NCBI RefSeq assembly: GCF_002165135.1
Contig: NZ_NFZQ01000007.1
Coordinates: 248,001 to 312,000, forward strand
DNA length: 64,000 nt
Origin: Pseudomonas sp. SID14000
GTDB taxonomy: Bacteria > Pseudomonadota > Gammaproteobacteria > Pseudomonadales > Pseudomonadaceae
Reading direction: 5' to 3'
In this document: in pieces, positions 1 to 9,289 of the stretch
How positions within the stretch are numbered: the first letter of the stretch is position 1
How the letters are laid out: each line of letters opens with the position of its first letter
Made by a program: the position numbers and the translations under genes
Notes under the pieces: model-generated
Database searches by the model: none
Seen by the model: the letters and a program-made list of their open reading frames with translations, nothing else
What the model was told of the DNA's origin: nothing

Positions 1-1
1 C

Positions 2-400
2 AGGATCTTCATGGGTGACGCCGGTAGCGGCTTTCTCGGCATCGTATTGGCGGGCCTGTCGCTGCAGGCGGCCTGGGCCGCGCCACAGTTGTTCTGGTGC
101 TGGCTGATTCTGCTGGGCGTTTTCGTCGTCGACGCCACCTTCACCCTGATCCGCCGCCTGTTGCGCGGTGACAAGGTGTACGAAGCGCACCGCAGCCACG
201 CCTACCAGTTCGCCTCGCGCCACTACGGCAAGCACCTGCCGGTGACTCTGGCGGTGGCCGCGCTCAACCTGTTCTGGCTGCTGCCGATAGCCCTGTGCGT
301 GCTGTTGCTTGGTCTGGACGGCGTGTGGGGCGTGATCATCGCCTACCTGCCATTGGCATTTCTGGCCGTGCGCTGGCGCGCCGGCGAACTCGAACACTAG
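2..400 (+). CDS. wbpL: Glycosyltransferase family 4 (WbpL/WecA-type undecaprenyl-phosphate sugar-1-phosphate transferase), C-terminal part
   Basis: The 5' end lies outside the window; the frame is open from base 2. The visible 133 residues begin with RIFMGDAGSGFLG, the conserved aspartate-containing loop of the polyprenyl-phosphate HexNAc-1-phosphate transferases. Several hydrophobic helices and a basic, cytoplasmic-looking segment (LIRRLLRG ... SRHYGKH) follow. Family members sit in the inner membrane and start O-antigen units on undecaprenyl phosphate. The stop is 28 bases before the longest wbpM start. WbpL directly upstream of wbpM is the usual Pseudomonas order, which supports the symbol. 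Substrate cannot be told from this fragment. Confidence 0.8.
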   Translation, partial: RIFMGDAGSGFLGIVLAGLSLQAAWAAPQLFWCWLILLGVFVVDATFTLIRRLLRGDKVYEAHRSHAYQFASRHYGKHLPVTLAVAALNLFWLLPIALCVLLLGLDGVWGVIIAYLPLAFLAVRWRAGELEH

Positions 401-428
401 CTAGAGTGATAGAAAGAAGACGCTAGAC

Positions 429-2456
429 ATGTCACTTTGTAAAGCTCTCAGAGGTTCTATGGATAAGCTGCGCTCAAGACTGCTTGGACTACCTCGGCGC
501 CACAAGCGGGCGATCCAGGTAGCGACTGATGTCATTCTGGTCTGGTTTGCGCTGTGGCTGGCGTTTGTCGTGCGCCTGGGCATCGATGACCTGGCCAACC
601 CTGTCCGTGACCACACCTGGTTGTTCATCACTGCACCGATCATCTCGATCCCGCTGTTCATCCGCTTTGGCTTGTACCGGGCAGTGATGCGCTATTTCGG
701 CAATGACGCACTGATCGCCATCATCAAGGCCGTGACGCTGTCGGCGCTGATCCTCGGCTTCATCATCTACTGGGCCAGCAACCACCAGAACGTGGTGCCG
801 CGCTCGATCACCTTCAACTACTGGTGGCTGAGCCTGATCATGGTCGGCGGCCTGCGTCTGGCCATGCGCCAGTACTTCCTGGGTGACTGGTTTGCCACTG
901 CCGTGCAGCACGTGCCCTTTGCCAACCGCGACGATGGCCTGCCACGGGTGGCCATCTATGGTGCCGGCTCGGCCGGTAACCAGCTGGTGGCGGCGCTGCG
1001 CATGGGCAAGGCCATGCGCCCGGTCGCCTTCATCGACGACGATGCCAGCATCACCGACCGGGTTATCGCCGGCCTGCAGGTGTACCAGCCGGAACAGCTG
1101 CAACGCATGATCGACGACACCGGCGCCGAAGAAATCCTGCTGGCGTTGCCCTCGGTCAGCCGCAGCCGCCGCCGCGAAATCCTCAACCTGCTGGAAGGCT
1201 ACCCGCTGCACGTGCGCAGTGTGCCCGGCTTCATGGACCTGGCCAGCGGCCGGGTCAAGGTGGACGACATTCAGGAAGTGGACATTGCCGACCTGCTGGG
1301 CCGCGACGCGGTGCCGGCACAAGGCGACTTGCTACAGCACTGCATCATCGACCAGACGGTGATGGTGACCGGTGCCGGCGGCTCGATCGGGTCCGAACTG
1401 TGCCGCCAGATCCTCGGGCAGGCGCCGCGCACCCTGCTGTTGTTCGAGCACAGCGAATTCAACCTGTACACCATTGCCAGTGAGCTGGAGCAGCGCATTA
1501 TCCGCGAAGGCCTGGCCGTGCAGTTGATCCCCATCCTGGGCTCGGTACGCGACCAGGCCAAGATGCTCGACGTCATGCGCGCCTGGCAAGTGGACACCGT
1601 GTACCACGCCGCGGCCTACAAGCACGTGCCAATTGTCGAGCACAACATTGCCGAAGGCCTGTCGAACAATGTGTTCGGTACCCTGTACACCGCCCAGGCG
1701 GCGCTGCAGGCCGGCGTTGCCAACTTCGTGCTGATTTCCACCGACAAGGCCGTGCGCCCGACCAACGTGATGGGCAGCACCAAGCGCCTGGCCGAAATGG
1801 TGCTGCAGGCCCTTAGCCGCGAGGTGGCGCCGGTACTGATGGGTGACACCGGCAATGTCTCGCAGGTGAACAAGACCCGCTTCACCATGGTGCGCTTCGG
1901 CAACGTGCTAGGCTCGTCGGGCTCGGTCATTCCGCTGTTCCACAAGCAGATCAAGGCCGGCGGGCCGCTGACCGTGACCCACCCGAAAATCACCCGCTAC
2001 TTCATGACCATCCCCGAGGCCGCGCAACTGGTGATCCAGGCCGGCTCCATGGGGCAGGGCGGTGATGTGTTCGTGCTGGACATGGGCGAGCCGGTGAAGA
2101 TCGTAGAGCTGGCGGAAAAGATGATTCACCTGTCCGGCTTCAGCATCCGTTCCGAGCGCAACCCGCTGGGCGACATCGCTATCAACTTCACCGGCCTGCG
2201 CCCGGGCGAGAAGTTGTACGAAGAGCTGCTGATCGGCGACAACGTGATTGCCACGCGACACCCCATGATCATGAGCGCCAACGAGGACTACCTGCCCTGG
2301 GATGTGTTGAAGCAGCGCCTTGACGCCCTGCGCGCGGCGACTGCGGCGGATGACTTTGCCACCGTACGCCAGCTGCTGCGCGACACCGTGAGCGGCTATG
2401 TGCCTGGTGGGGAAATTGTGGATTGGCTGTACCAGCGCCGGCGCATGGAGCCCTGA
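429..2456 (+). CDS. wbpM: WbpM-type membrane UDP-HexNAc 4,6-dehydratase
   Basis: A 675-residue inner-membrane nucleotide-sugar dehydratase. Four hydrophobic N-terminal segments (about residues 30-150) precede a CoA-binding-like Rossmann domain (GAGSAG near 178) and a second, catalytic SDR domain with GAGGSIG at 315-321. The triad position that is Tyr in most SDRs is Met here (S437, M448, K452 in STDK...NVMGSTK), the altered Ser-Met-Lys arrangement known for the large WbpM/FlaA1-like enzymes. The expected product is UDP-4-keto-6-deoxy-HexNAc for FucNAc or QuiNAc synthesis. An ATG at 459 (MDKLRS, AGAGG just upstream) may be the true start. Confidence 0.93.
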   Translation: MSLCKALRGSMDKLRSRLLGLPRRHKRAIQVATDVILVWFALWLAFVVRLGIDDLANPVRDHTWLFITAPIISIPLFIRFGLYRAVMRYFGNDALIAIIKAVTLSALILGFIIYWASNHQNVVPRSITFNYWWLSLIMVGGLRLAMRQYFLGDWFATAVQHVPFANRDDGLPRVAIYGAGSAGNQLVAALRMGKAMRPVAFIDDDASITDRVIAGLQVYQPEQLQRMIDDTGAEEILLALPSVSRSRRREILNLLEGYPLHVRSVPGFMDLASGRVKVDDIQEVDIADLLGRDAVPAQGDLLQHCIIDQTVMVTGAGGSIGSELCRQILGQAPRTLLLFEHSEFNLYTIASELEQRIIREGLAVQLIPILGSVRDQAKMLDVMRAWQVDTVYHAAAYKHVPIVEHNIAEGLSNNVFGTLYTAQAALQAGVANFVLISTDKAVRPTNVMGSTKRLAEMVLQALSREVAPVLMGDTGNVSQVNKTRFTMVRFGNVLGSSGSVIPLFHKQIKAGGPLTVTHPKITRYFMTIPEAAQLVIQAGSMGQGGDVFVLDMGEPVKIVELAEKMIHLSGFSIRSERNPLGDIAINFTGLRPGEKLYEELLIGDNVIATRHPMIMSANEDYLPWDVLKQRLDALRAATAADDFATVRQLLRDTVSGYVPGGEIVDWLYQRRRMEP

Positions 2457-2458
2457 GC

Positions 2459-2564
2459 ACTGAGTACTGAACCCTTATAAGAGCAGGTGTTGCCGGTAGC
2501 GCAACACCAACATGAACTTCAAACGTTGTGAAGTTTGAACGCGGGAAATGGGAAGAACTGAACG
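2459..2564 (+). promoter_or_regulatory. Leader region between wbpM and rfbB with two hairpins
   Basis: This 106-base gap holds a stem GGTGTTGC / GCAACACC (2486-2493 and 2501-2508) and a second stem TTCAAAC / GTTTGAA (2518-2524 and 2533-2539). A minimal ORF of eight codons (ATG at 2512, TGA ending 2538) overlaps the second stem. A TATAAG box lies at about 2475. No T-run follows either hairpin, so a simple terminator is unlikely. An attenuator-like or translational-coupling role for the rfb genes is possible but unproven. Confidence 0.35.
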
Positions 2565-3635
2565 ATGACTATTCTGGTAACTGGTGGTGCGGGTTTCATT
2601 GGCGCGAACTTCGTCCTGGACTGGCTAGCCGGCAATGACGAGCCCGTGGTCAACCTCGACAAACTCACCTACGCAGGCAACCTGCAAACCCTGAGCAGCC
2701 TGCAGGACGACAAGCGTCATATCTTCGTGCACGGCGATATCGGCGACTCCGAACTGGTTGCCCGCCTGCTCGAGGAGCACCAGCCGCGTGCGATCGTCAA
2801 CTTCGCTGCCGAGTCCCACGTGGACCGCTCGATCCACGGCCCGGAAGACTTCATCGAAACCAACATCGTCGGCACCTTCCGCCTGCTGGAAGCCGTACGC
2901 GCCTACTGGGGCGGCCTGGATGAACAGGCGCGCCAGGCGTTCCGCTTCCTGCATGTGTCCACCGACGAAGTGTACGGTTCTCTGGGCGCCGGCGACCCGG
3001 CCTTTACCGAGACCCACCAGTACCAACCCAACAGCCCGTACTCGGCCAGCAAGGCCGCCAGCGACCACCTGGTGCGCTCGTATCACCATACCTACGGCCT
3101 GCCGGTGCTGACCACCAACTGCTCGAATAACTACGGCCCGTACCACTTCCCGGAAAAACTCATCCCGCTGATGATCGTCAACGCCCTGGCCGGCAAGCCG
3201 TTGCCGGTGTACGGCGACGGCCAGCAGATTCGCGACTGGCTGTACGTCAAGGACCACTGCAGCGCCATCCGCCGCGTGCTGGAAGCCGGTAAAACCGGCG
3301 AGGTGTACAACGTGGGCGGCTGGAACGAAAAGCCCAACCTGGAAATCGTCAACCGCGTGTGTGCCCTGCTGGACGAACTGCGCCCACGCGCCGACGGCAA
3401 GCCCTACGCCGAACAGATCACCTACGTGACCGACCGCCCCGGGCATGACCGCCGCTACGCCATCGATGCCCGCAAGCTCGAGCGCGAACTGGGCTGGAAG
3501 CCTGCCGAAACCTTCGAAACCGGCATTCGCAAAACAGTGGCCTGGTACCTCGACAATCAGGAGTGGGTGCAGAACGTGCAGTCTGGCAGCTACCGCGACT
3601 GGGTCGAGAAAAACTACGCAGGGCGCTCGGCATGA
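2565..3635 (+). CDS. rfbB: dTDP-glucose 4,6-dehydratase
   Basis: A 356-residue extended SDR of normal family length for RfbB/RmlB. GGAGFIG at residues 7-13 is the NAD site; VSTDEVYG (131-138) carries the Thr-Asp-Glu catalytic trio, and PYSASK (158-163) supplies Tyr159 and Lys163. It converts dTDP-glucose to dTDP-4-keto-6-deoxyglucose, step two of dTDP-L-rhamnose synthesis, in the cytoplasm. Its stop overlaps the rfbD start by four bases (ATGA), so the pair is translationally coupled. A GGAAGAAC stretch precedes the ATG. Confidence 0.96.
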   Translation: MTILVTGGAGFIGANFVLDWLAGNDEPVVNLDKLTYAGNLQTLSSLQDDKRHIFVHGDIGDSELVARLLEEHQPRAIVNFAAESHVDRSIHGPEDFIETNIVGTFRLLEAVRAYWGGLDEQARQAFRFLHVSTDEVYGSLGAGDPAFTETHQYQPNSPYSASKAASDHLVRSYHHTYGLPVLTTNCSNNYGPYHFPEKLIPLMIVNALAGKPLPVYGDGQQIRDWLYVKDHCSAIRRVLEAGKTGEVYNVGGWNEKPNLEIVNRVCALLDELRPRADGKPYAEQITYVTDRPGHDRRYAIDARKLERELGWKPAETFETGIRKTVAWYLDNQEWVQNVQSGSYRDWVEKNYAGRSA

Positions 3636-4528
3636 AGATTCTGCTACTGGGCAAGGACGGCCAGGTAGGCTGGGAACTGCAACGCAGCCTGGCCCCGCTG
3701 GGCCAGCTGCTGGCGCTGAATTCCCGCAGCCAGGCACACTGCGGCGAGCTGGCCAACCTGCCGGGCCTGGCCGAAACCGTGCGTGCCTACACCCCCGATG
3801 TAATCGTTAACGCCGCCGCCTACACCGCCGTGGACAAGGCGGAAAGCGACCGCGAGCAAGCCTTCAAGGTAAACGCCGACGCCGTCGGCGTGCTGGCCCG
3901 TGCTGCCGCCGATTGCGGCGCACTGCTGGTGCATTACTCCACCGACTACGTGTTCCCGGGGCAGGGCACCCAGGCCTGGCGCGAAGACGACGCCGTCGGC
4001 CCGCTGAATGCCTATGGCGAAAGCAAGCTGGCAGGTGAACAGGCCATCCAGGCTGCCGGTTGCCAGCACCTGATCTTCCGCACCTGCTGGGTGTATGCCG
4101 CACGCGGCAACAACTTCGCCAAAACCATGCTGCGCCTGGCTGCGGAACGCGAAAGCCTGGGTGTGATCGACGACCAGCATGGCGCCCCAACCGGTGCCGA
4201 ACTGATCGCCGATATCACCGCCCACGCCATCACCGCCACCCGCCGTGACCCGGCCTTGGCCGGGCTGTACCACCTGGCGGCGGCCGGCGAAACCACCTGG
4301 TGCGGCTACGCCCGTTACGTGCTGCAGCAGGCAGAGGCCCTGGGTGTGCCCTTGAAAGCCCATGCCGAGCAGGTCAACCCGTTGACCACCGATGCCTACC
4401 CGACCCCGGCCAAGCGGCCGGCCAATTCGCGTCTGGACACCCATAAACTGCAGAAAGCCTTTGCCCTGACCCTGCCAGACTGGCGCCTGGGTGTGGCTCG
4501 CATGCTTACGGAAATACACGAGAAATGA
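3632..4528 (+). CDS. rfbD: dTDP-4-dehydrorhamnose reductase
   Basis: A 298-residue RmlD/RfbD reductase. The N-terminus [13 protein letters not shown] is the usual nucleotide-binding start and fixes the ATG at 3632, overlapping the rfbB stop; the frame is open further upstream but that stretch lies inside rfbB. The STDYVF motif and the YGESKLAGE segment give the active-site Tyr and Lys. The enzyme uses NAD(P)H to make dTDP-L-rhamnose from the 4-keto sugar left by the 3,5-epimerase. It is coupled at both ends in the order rfbB-rfbD-rfbA. Confidence 0.95.
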   Translation: MKILLLGKDGQVGWELQRSLAPLGQLLALNSRSQAHCGELANLPGLAETVRAYTPDVIVNAAAYTAVDKAESDREQAFKVNADAVGVLARAAADCGALLVHYSTDYVFPGQGTQAWREDDAVGPLNAYGESKLAGEQAIQAAGCQHLIFRTCWVYAARGNNFAKTMLRLAAERESLGVIDDQHGAPTGAELIADITAHAITATRRDPALAGLYHLAAAGETTWCGYARYVLQQAEALGVPLKAHAEQVNPLTTDAYPTPAKRPANSRLDTHKLQKAFALTLPDWRLGVARMLTEIHEK

Positions 4529-5415
4529 CCACTATGAAGCGTAAAGGCATCATTCTGGCGGGCGGGTCGGGTACCCGTCTGCATCCGGCGACCCTGGCAA
4601 TTTCCAAGCAACTGCTGCCGGTGTACGACAAACCGATGATCTATTACCCGCTGACCACCCTGATGTTGGCGGGTATCCAGGACATTCTGATCATCTCCAC
4701 CCCGCAAGACACCCCGCGGTTCGAGCAACTGCTGGGTGACGGCCATCAGTGGGGCATCAATATCAGCTACGCCGTGCAGGCCTCGCCAGATGGCCTGGCA
4801 CAGGCCTTCCTGATTGGTGAGGATTTCATCGGTAACGACCTGTCGGCGCTGGTGCTGGGCGACAACATTTATTACGGCCACGACTTCCAGCAACTGCTGC
4901 GCAACGCCATGGACCGCGGCGAAGGCGCCAGCGTGTTCGCCTACCACGTGCACGACCCCGAACGTTACGGCGTGGTGGAGTTCGATGGTCAGGGCAAGGC
5001 GATCAGCCTGGAAGAAAAACCGGCCAAGCCGAAATCCAGCTATGCCGTGACCGGGTTGTACTTCTACGACAAGGACGTGGTCGAGATTGCTAAAGGCATC
5101 AAGCCGTCTGCGCGGGGCGAGCTGGAGATTACCGATTTGAACCGGGTGTACCTGGAGCAGAACCGGTTGTCGGTAGAGATCATGGGGCGCGGATATGCCT
5201 GGCTGGATACCGGGACGCATGATTCGTTGCTGGAGGCTAGCGGGTATATTGCGACCATTGAACGCCGGCAGGGGTTGAAGGTGGCTTGCCCGGAAGAGGT
5301 GGCGTACAGGCAGGGGTGGATTGGGGCGGAGCAGTTGCTGAAGCTGGCTGAGCCGTTGGCCAAGAATGGGTATGGGCAGTATTTGAAGAGGTTGGTGCAG
5401 GATAGGGTTTATTGA
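4525..5415 (+). CDS. rfbA: Glucose-1-phosphate thymidylyltransferase
   Basis: A 296-residue nucleotidyltransferase with the LAGGSGTRL signature at residues 11-19, [16 protein letters not shown] next to it and the LGDNIYYG metal/sugar loop. It makes dTDP-glucose, the first committed step to dTDP-rhamnose. The ATG at 4525 overlaps the rfbD stop; MKRKG at 4534 is an alternative start three codons in. This is the last gene of the rightward block. The 3,5-epimerase gene rfbC, often next in Pseudomonas, is not here. The last 300 bases use visibly more AT-rich codons than the front of the gene. Confidence 0.95.
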   Translation: MTTMKRKGIILAGGSGTRLHPATLAISKQLLPVYDKPMIYYPLTTLMLAGIQDILIISTPQDTPRFEQLLGDGHQWGINISYAVQASPDGLAQAFLIGEDFIGNDLSALVLGDNIYYGHDFQQLLRNAMDRGEGASVFAYHVHDPERYGVVEFDGQGKAISLEEKPAKPKSSYAVTGLYFYDKDVVEIAKGIKPSARGELEITDLNRVYLEQNRLSVEIMGRGYAWLDTGTHDSLLEASGYIATIERRQGLKVACPEEVAYRQGWIGAEQLLKLAEPLAKNGYGQYLKRLVQDRVY

Positions 5416-5681
5416 GTCTTATGCAGACGCCCTGAGTAGAGAAGCACTCCGTTAATCTCTGCAAGTTAGTGATTGATGGAACGCTTAATATGCAACGGAG
5501 TGTGCACCCTCACCGTGCCAGGCCTTCGTAGCCTTGCATTTGGAAGGTCAATGGTAATTGCCTTTTGCATGGCCCAGCCATGCAAAAGGCTATGTGTCGT
5601 TAATTCTGGCTGTCTAGGCTGGGTTTTAGAGTTGTGAACTGGAAGGCCTTGAACTATTGGGGCATTGCGTCAGTCAGGAAT
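5416..5681. other. Convergent intergenic region with a long perfect hairpin
   Basis: No gene is apparent between rfbA and the leftward acyltransferase gene. A 13-bp perfect stem lies at 5560-5572 and 5578-5590 (GCCTTTTGCATGG, loop CCCAG, then its complement). It lacks a run of T on either side, so it is not a textbook intrinsic terminator, but it sits where the rfbBDA transcript should end. Confidence 0.5.
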
Positions 5682-5703
5682 AAAACCCCCTCTTGCGAGG
5701 GGG
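5682..5703 (-). terminator. Rho-independent terminator of the leftward polysaccharide block
   Basis: On the minus strand the stem is CCCCCTC / GAGGGGG with a four-base loop (5686-5703), followed by TTTTA at 5685-5681. It starts ten bases past the acyltransferase stop codon. Confidence 0.85.
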
Positions 5704-5712
5704 CACTTAGCT

Positions 5713-7626
5713 TTATGACTGGTGTGCACTAACTACAGTGCTCAAAATATTTGGCATTTTCTCGTACAACTTAAGCGATCCTGTTGTGCTCAGGTGTCCA
5801 GGGTCTCGATAGATCGGGACACCATCGATGATCGTCTTGCACGAATTGGCATCGCAGAGCACGTCGGACAGGTAGATCACTTTGGCACCCAAAGTGGTCT
5901 CTGCGTACTTCATGAGGTTGAGCACGTTCTTGTGGGATCGCTCGAACAGCTTTCTGTCGAGCAGACATTTGTTGGACTGATTGAGCGATGGGTTGACCAT
6001 CTCGCCCTGAATGCAGCTCACAATGGTGTTGTTGAGTGGCGGTGGCGGAGCAATGATTACCACCTGCTTGCCCAGTGCTTTCAGCTTCTCAACGACCACT
6101 TGCATATCCTTCATGGCGCGCTCTGGGGTCGACTTCGCAATTTGCATTGCTCCATTGGCGTCGAAGGAAATCGACTCATAGGAGTCATGCATGTACTGTC
6201 CATACGAGCCCGCCAGGATAACGGTCTTGATCGTCGGGGTTTCGCTGATGAATTTGAAGGCGCTGTCGTTAAAACCGACACATTGGCGCGCCTGCTCTTC
6301 GAAGTTGCTCCGTTTGGTGTTCGGCGCTGTGTTCAGGAAGGGTGCGCATGAACTGCGGGTGGCCTGGCGGATGTCGATTTTCTGTGATTGAGCCATCCCT
6401 GGGATGTTGTGCATCGCGTAGGAGTCCCCCCACACGATGATCTTCGGGTCTTGCGAGGTTCGGCACTTCTCAGTGTCTTTATAGATGTTAGTGCCACAGG
6501 AACGGTCAAGGCCGTAGTTCGGCGCGAACAACTTCTCGATCTTTTCAGCCGATTGGACCTTCAGGAACGCGTGCGAGAGGCCGAACAGTGCCAGGGTCAG
6601 GGCAGGGAACACGACCAACGAAGGCTTGAAGCCGTACTGCATCTTCCGGAACGGCTCTTCCACCAGGTGGTACAGCGCGAGGGCCGACGCCAACGATGCG
6701 GCCAGCAGGGTCGCTTTCACCGTCATGCTTTCAGTACTGATTGTGGCGTTTGCGATCGCGATAATTGGCCAGTGGACCAGGTACAGCGAGTAGGAAATAT
6801 CGCCGGCCTTCTTGATGGGAAGTGTCCACGTTTGGCCGTTGAGTTGTCGGTGGTTCGCCAGCAGGACGATGGCCGTTGCAAAGCACACCACCACGGCGTC
6901 CAGGCCAGGATGCGACAGGCCAGAGTTGACGAACGGTGAAACCAGCAGTACGGCGAAGGCAGGAATAGCCAGCTTTGATGTGACGCTCTTGACGACGGTG
7001 CTGTGCACGAGCATCGATGCGATGCTACCAATCAGAAGTTCCCAGGCCCGGGTGGGGAGAAGATAAAATGCAGCCGACTGATTGCTCGCTGACAGGTACA
7101 AGCAGCCAACGAAGCTGACAATGGCAAGCGCTATCAGAAGCTTGCGCCAGTGCTTGGCTGGGGTGAAGGCCAAGAGCGCAGGGACGAAGAAGTAGAACTG
7201 CTCTTCAACCGCGAGCGACCACATATGCAGTAATGGTTTGGTCGCCGACTCAAGGTCGAAGTAGCCGGCTTGGCTCATCAGTACAAAGTTAGTGGAAAAG
7301 GAGAGTGCGCCGATAATCTGCTGTTTTAGAGATTCTATCTGCATGGGTGGCAGTAAGAGTTTTGCGGCGATGATGGTCGCAAAAATTGTTACGAAAGAAG
7401 CGGGCAGCAAACGCTTTGCTCGCCGAAGATAGAACTGCTTGAAGGAAAAGCTGTCGCGTTCAAGTCCCTTTGAAACGATCGATGTAATCAAGAATCCAGA
7501 GATTACAAAGAATATGTCTACCCCTAGATATCCATATTGGAAGCCAGGAATAGCCAAATGTTCAAGAACGACGAATAAGACAGCAAGCCCGCGTAAGACC
7601 TGAATATCAACCCTGATTGTAGACAT
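5713..7626 (-). CDS. Acyltransferase-3 / SGNH O-acetylase (OafA-like)
   Basis: A 637-residue protein with about ten membrane segments in residues 8-355, opening with the acyltransferase-3 signature (R12 and the catalytic-type H23 in IQVLRGLAVL..LEH). A C-terminal SGNH hydrolase domain follows: GDSY at 400-403 is the nucleophile block and DPGH at 608-611 the Asp-His pair. Proteins of this design move acetyl groups across the inner membrane onto O-antigen sugars. It is the last gene of the leftward AT-richer group. A good promoter lies just upstream (7662-7690), so it can be expressed on its own. The exact acceptor sugar cannot be read from the sequence. Confidence 0.88.
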   Translation of the reverse strand: MSTIRVDIQVLRGLAVLFVVLEHLAIPGFQYGYLGVDIFFVISGFLITSIVSKGLERDSFSFKQFYLRRAKRLLPASFVTIFATIIAAKLLLPPMQIESLKQQIIGALSFSTNFVLMSQAGYFDLESATKPLLHMWSLAVEEQFYFFVPALLAFTPAKHWRKLLIALAIVSFVGCLYLSASNQSAAFYLLPTRAWELLIGSIASMLVHSTVVKSVTSKLAIPAFAVLLVSPFVNSGLSHPGLDAVVVCFATAIVLLANHRQLNGQTWTLPIKKAGDISYSLYLVHWPIIAIANATISTESMTVKATLLAASLASALALYHLVEEPFRKMQYGFKPSLVVFPALTLALFGLSHAFLKVQSAEKIEKLFAPNYGLDRSCGTNIYKDTEKCRTSQDPKIIVWGDSYAMHNIPGMAQSQKIDIRQATRSSCAPFLNTAPNTKRSNFEEQARQCVGFNDSAFKFISETPTIKTVILAGSYGQYMHDSYESISFDANGAMQIAKSTPERAMKDMQVVVEKLKALGKQVVIIAPPPPLNNTIVSCIQGEMVNPSLNQSNKCLLDRKLFERSHKNVLNLMKYAETTLGAKVIYLSDVLCDANSCKTIIDGVPIYRDPGHLSTTGSLKLYEKMPNILSTVVSAHQS

Positions 7627-7661
7627 CTCATTCCCGGTTTGGATTTTTGCGAAAGGTGCAA

Positions 7662-7690
7662 ATTATATCCATAACCCATGCCATTACCAA
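7662..7690 (-). promoter_or_regulatory. Sigma-70-type promoter of the O-acetylase gene
   Basis: On the minus strand TTGGTA (7690-7685) and TATAAT (7667-7662) are separated by exactly 17 bases. The predicted transcription start, near 7655, gives a leader of about 30 bases before the ATG at 7626. This is the best promoter match seen in the island. Confidence 0.7.
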
Positions 7691-8203
7691 GCCGGATGCG
7701 GGGCATTTTTAAAATGCTAGCTAAGGCGGAGTCGCCGTAAATCTAAATAGTAGGCTGAATCTGCTTGCCTTCTTCGATGGTTTGGCTGTGCTTCTTGACC
7801 TATGCACCATAGCGCAGTGCACGGGCTATGCCCGCCAGCCATTACAACCTCGGTTGCAACGCGAGACGTAGTGGTCAGCACAGCCAGTTACCACGCAGCT
7901 GTGTCAGGTGGCCAGCCGACGTAATGCTTGCTGCTACGCATTGATCAACGCGTAGTCGAAACGGCACGCCTACAGGATCTGGGGACCGCTAAGATGTGCT
8001 CACACCTAAGTGGGGATTTGGTGTTTTGAACACCATACCGAGGCTTGTGCCTCCGCGTCCCTTGGGAGATCGCGGTTGCGGTGCTGCTCGCCTGAACATC
8101 CTGTTAGGCAGAATTCTTGGCGAATTGATCGGGGGAGCGGTCGCCTATGTCAAGGGCTAAGCCGACCAAAATACCGTGATATGATCGGCCTGACTCTTGG
8201 CTA
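7691..8203. other. Gene-free stretch, possibly decayed
   Basis: About 510 bases with no convincing gene on either strand. The composition is nearer the genome average than the genes beside it. One short frame ending at 8159 (GRILGELIGGAVAYVKG then stop) looks peptide-like but lacks a supported start. A perfect 15-base palindrome GGTGTT-TTG-AACACC lies at 8020-8034. The stretch could be the remains of a lost gene or the leader of the gene to its left. Confidence 0.4.
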
Positions 8204-9289
8204 TTATTCAGAGCGTTCTAGATCTTTTGCGATGCATTGAGCGGAGACTTTTTCTTCTTTTGGGTCTTGATAGAAAGCCACAACGGTTATTTCCCCTGTA
8301 GTCTCGGGGATCGGGAAGCGCGCGGACTGTGAGGTTTCATACCAGCGTGCAGCATGACGATTGCCGTCAATGAGTAGGTAAAATGCAAATTTGCCACTTT
8401 CGTGTATTTTTCCATCCACAACAAGTGAGCAGTGCGCGAAGACATCGCTCTTGGTTTTGTAAGCGGCAACAGTGACTTTAGCACCGTCGGAAACGAGTGG
8501 CGAAGCGTTTGCCAATGATTCTTTGCTTATCGGTTTTGTGTGCTTATCGGAGGCTGTTTCTGTGCTCAGTAAAGCCAAAGCTTCTTTATAATAGCGCTCG
8601 CTATAATGGAAGGGGGATATACCCCAGCGGTGCGTTTCGTCCGCAGTCAAAATATCGGGTGAGAACTGCAGGAACTGGTCTTTTCCGAGCTTTTTCTCGA
8701 GCTCATTGTACATCCAATCTAGTTCTTGGTTGGCTTTCTCGGTGGCTGCAAGGGTTACCGGGAATTCTGTATCACTCGAGTGTTCAAACTGGCTAGCCCA
8801 GTAGACTTTATTGATGACTACGGAGTTTAACTTGCCATGCGATTCCAACAGGTCCAGGAATTTTTGCATTCCTTGAAGCCATAGTTCACGACGCTCTTTC
8901 GAAGCGTGCTTGATCAGTCGGTATCCACTGACGGAACTGTCCGCCAGCAAACCACTCTCAGCAAGTTCGCTTGAGTTAGTGATAATATGCCCAGTTGGTA
9001 GGGCGACCAAATCGAATCTTTCATCGATCAGATCTATCAATATCACATCGGCACTGCTTAGGTTTTCCGTCTCAGTGAGTATTTGCTTGGAAAAATCGTA
9101 CGCAACCATGCGTCGCCGAAACGCTGAAGCTATGCGATTGAGCGCTTCTTCATTTTCGTAAGGGTCGCTACACAGCGAGGCCATTGAGGAGCGTGCGAAG
9201 TAAGCCGTTAACTTAAAGTTCCGGTTTTCCTCTAGGTTGAATATATCTCTAGATACACAGCTACCGTAAATCATTAAGTTCTTGAGCAC
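8204..9289 (-). CDS. DUF6270 domain protein, putative polysaccharide-linked SGNH-like protein
   Basis: A 361-residue protein starting with GTG at 9289 or ATG at 9274. It opens with MIYGSCVSRDIF, then has VILIDLIDERFDL and near residue 230 the block HRWGISPFHYSERYY. This Gly-x-Cys/Ser start, the D-L-I-D-E-R-F strand and the late His are the features I associate with DUF6270, a family found in surface-polysaccharide loci with no proven function. The last 100 residues (after about 260) look like a beta-rich accessory domain. A related domain forms the second half of the protein at 16066-17868, so the two probably act on the same glycan. Codon use is AT-richer than the core. Confidence 0.7.
   Translation of the reverse strand: MLKNLMIYGSCVSRDIFNLEENRNFKLTAYFARSSMASLCSDPYENEEALNRIASAFRRRMVAYDFSKQILTETENLSSADVILIDLIDERFDLVALPTGHIITNSSELAESGLLADSSVSGYRLIKHASKERRELWLQGMQKFLDLLESHGKLNSVVINKVYWASQFEHSSDTEFPVTLAATEKANQELDWMYNELEKKLGKDQFLQFSPDILTADETHRWGISPFHYSERYYKEALALLSTETASDKHTKPISKESLANASPLVSDGAKVTVAAYKTKSDVFAHCSLVVDGKIHESGKFAFYLLIDGNRHAARWYETSQSARFPIPETTGEITVVAFYQDPKEEKVSAQCIAKDLERSE

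Noticed and set aside
2625..3737. Minus-strand frame of 370 codons opposite rfbB
   Set aside because: Antisense shadow of a certain gene; no ribosome site.
8010..8240. Plus-strand 76-codon frame left of the DUF6270 gene
   Set aside because: No ribosome site, no recognisable family, and it runs into the end of the DUF6270 gene on the other strand.
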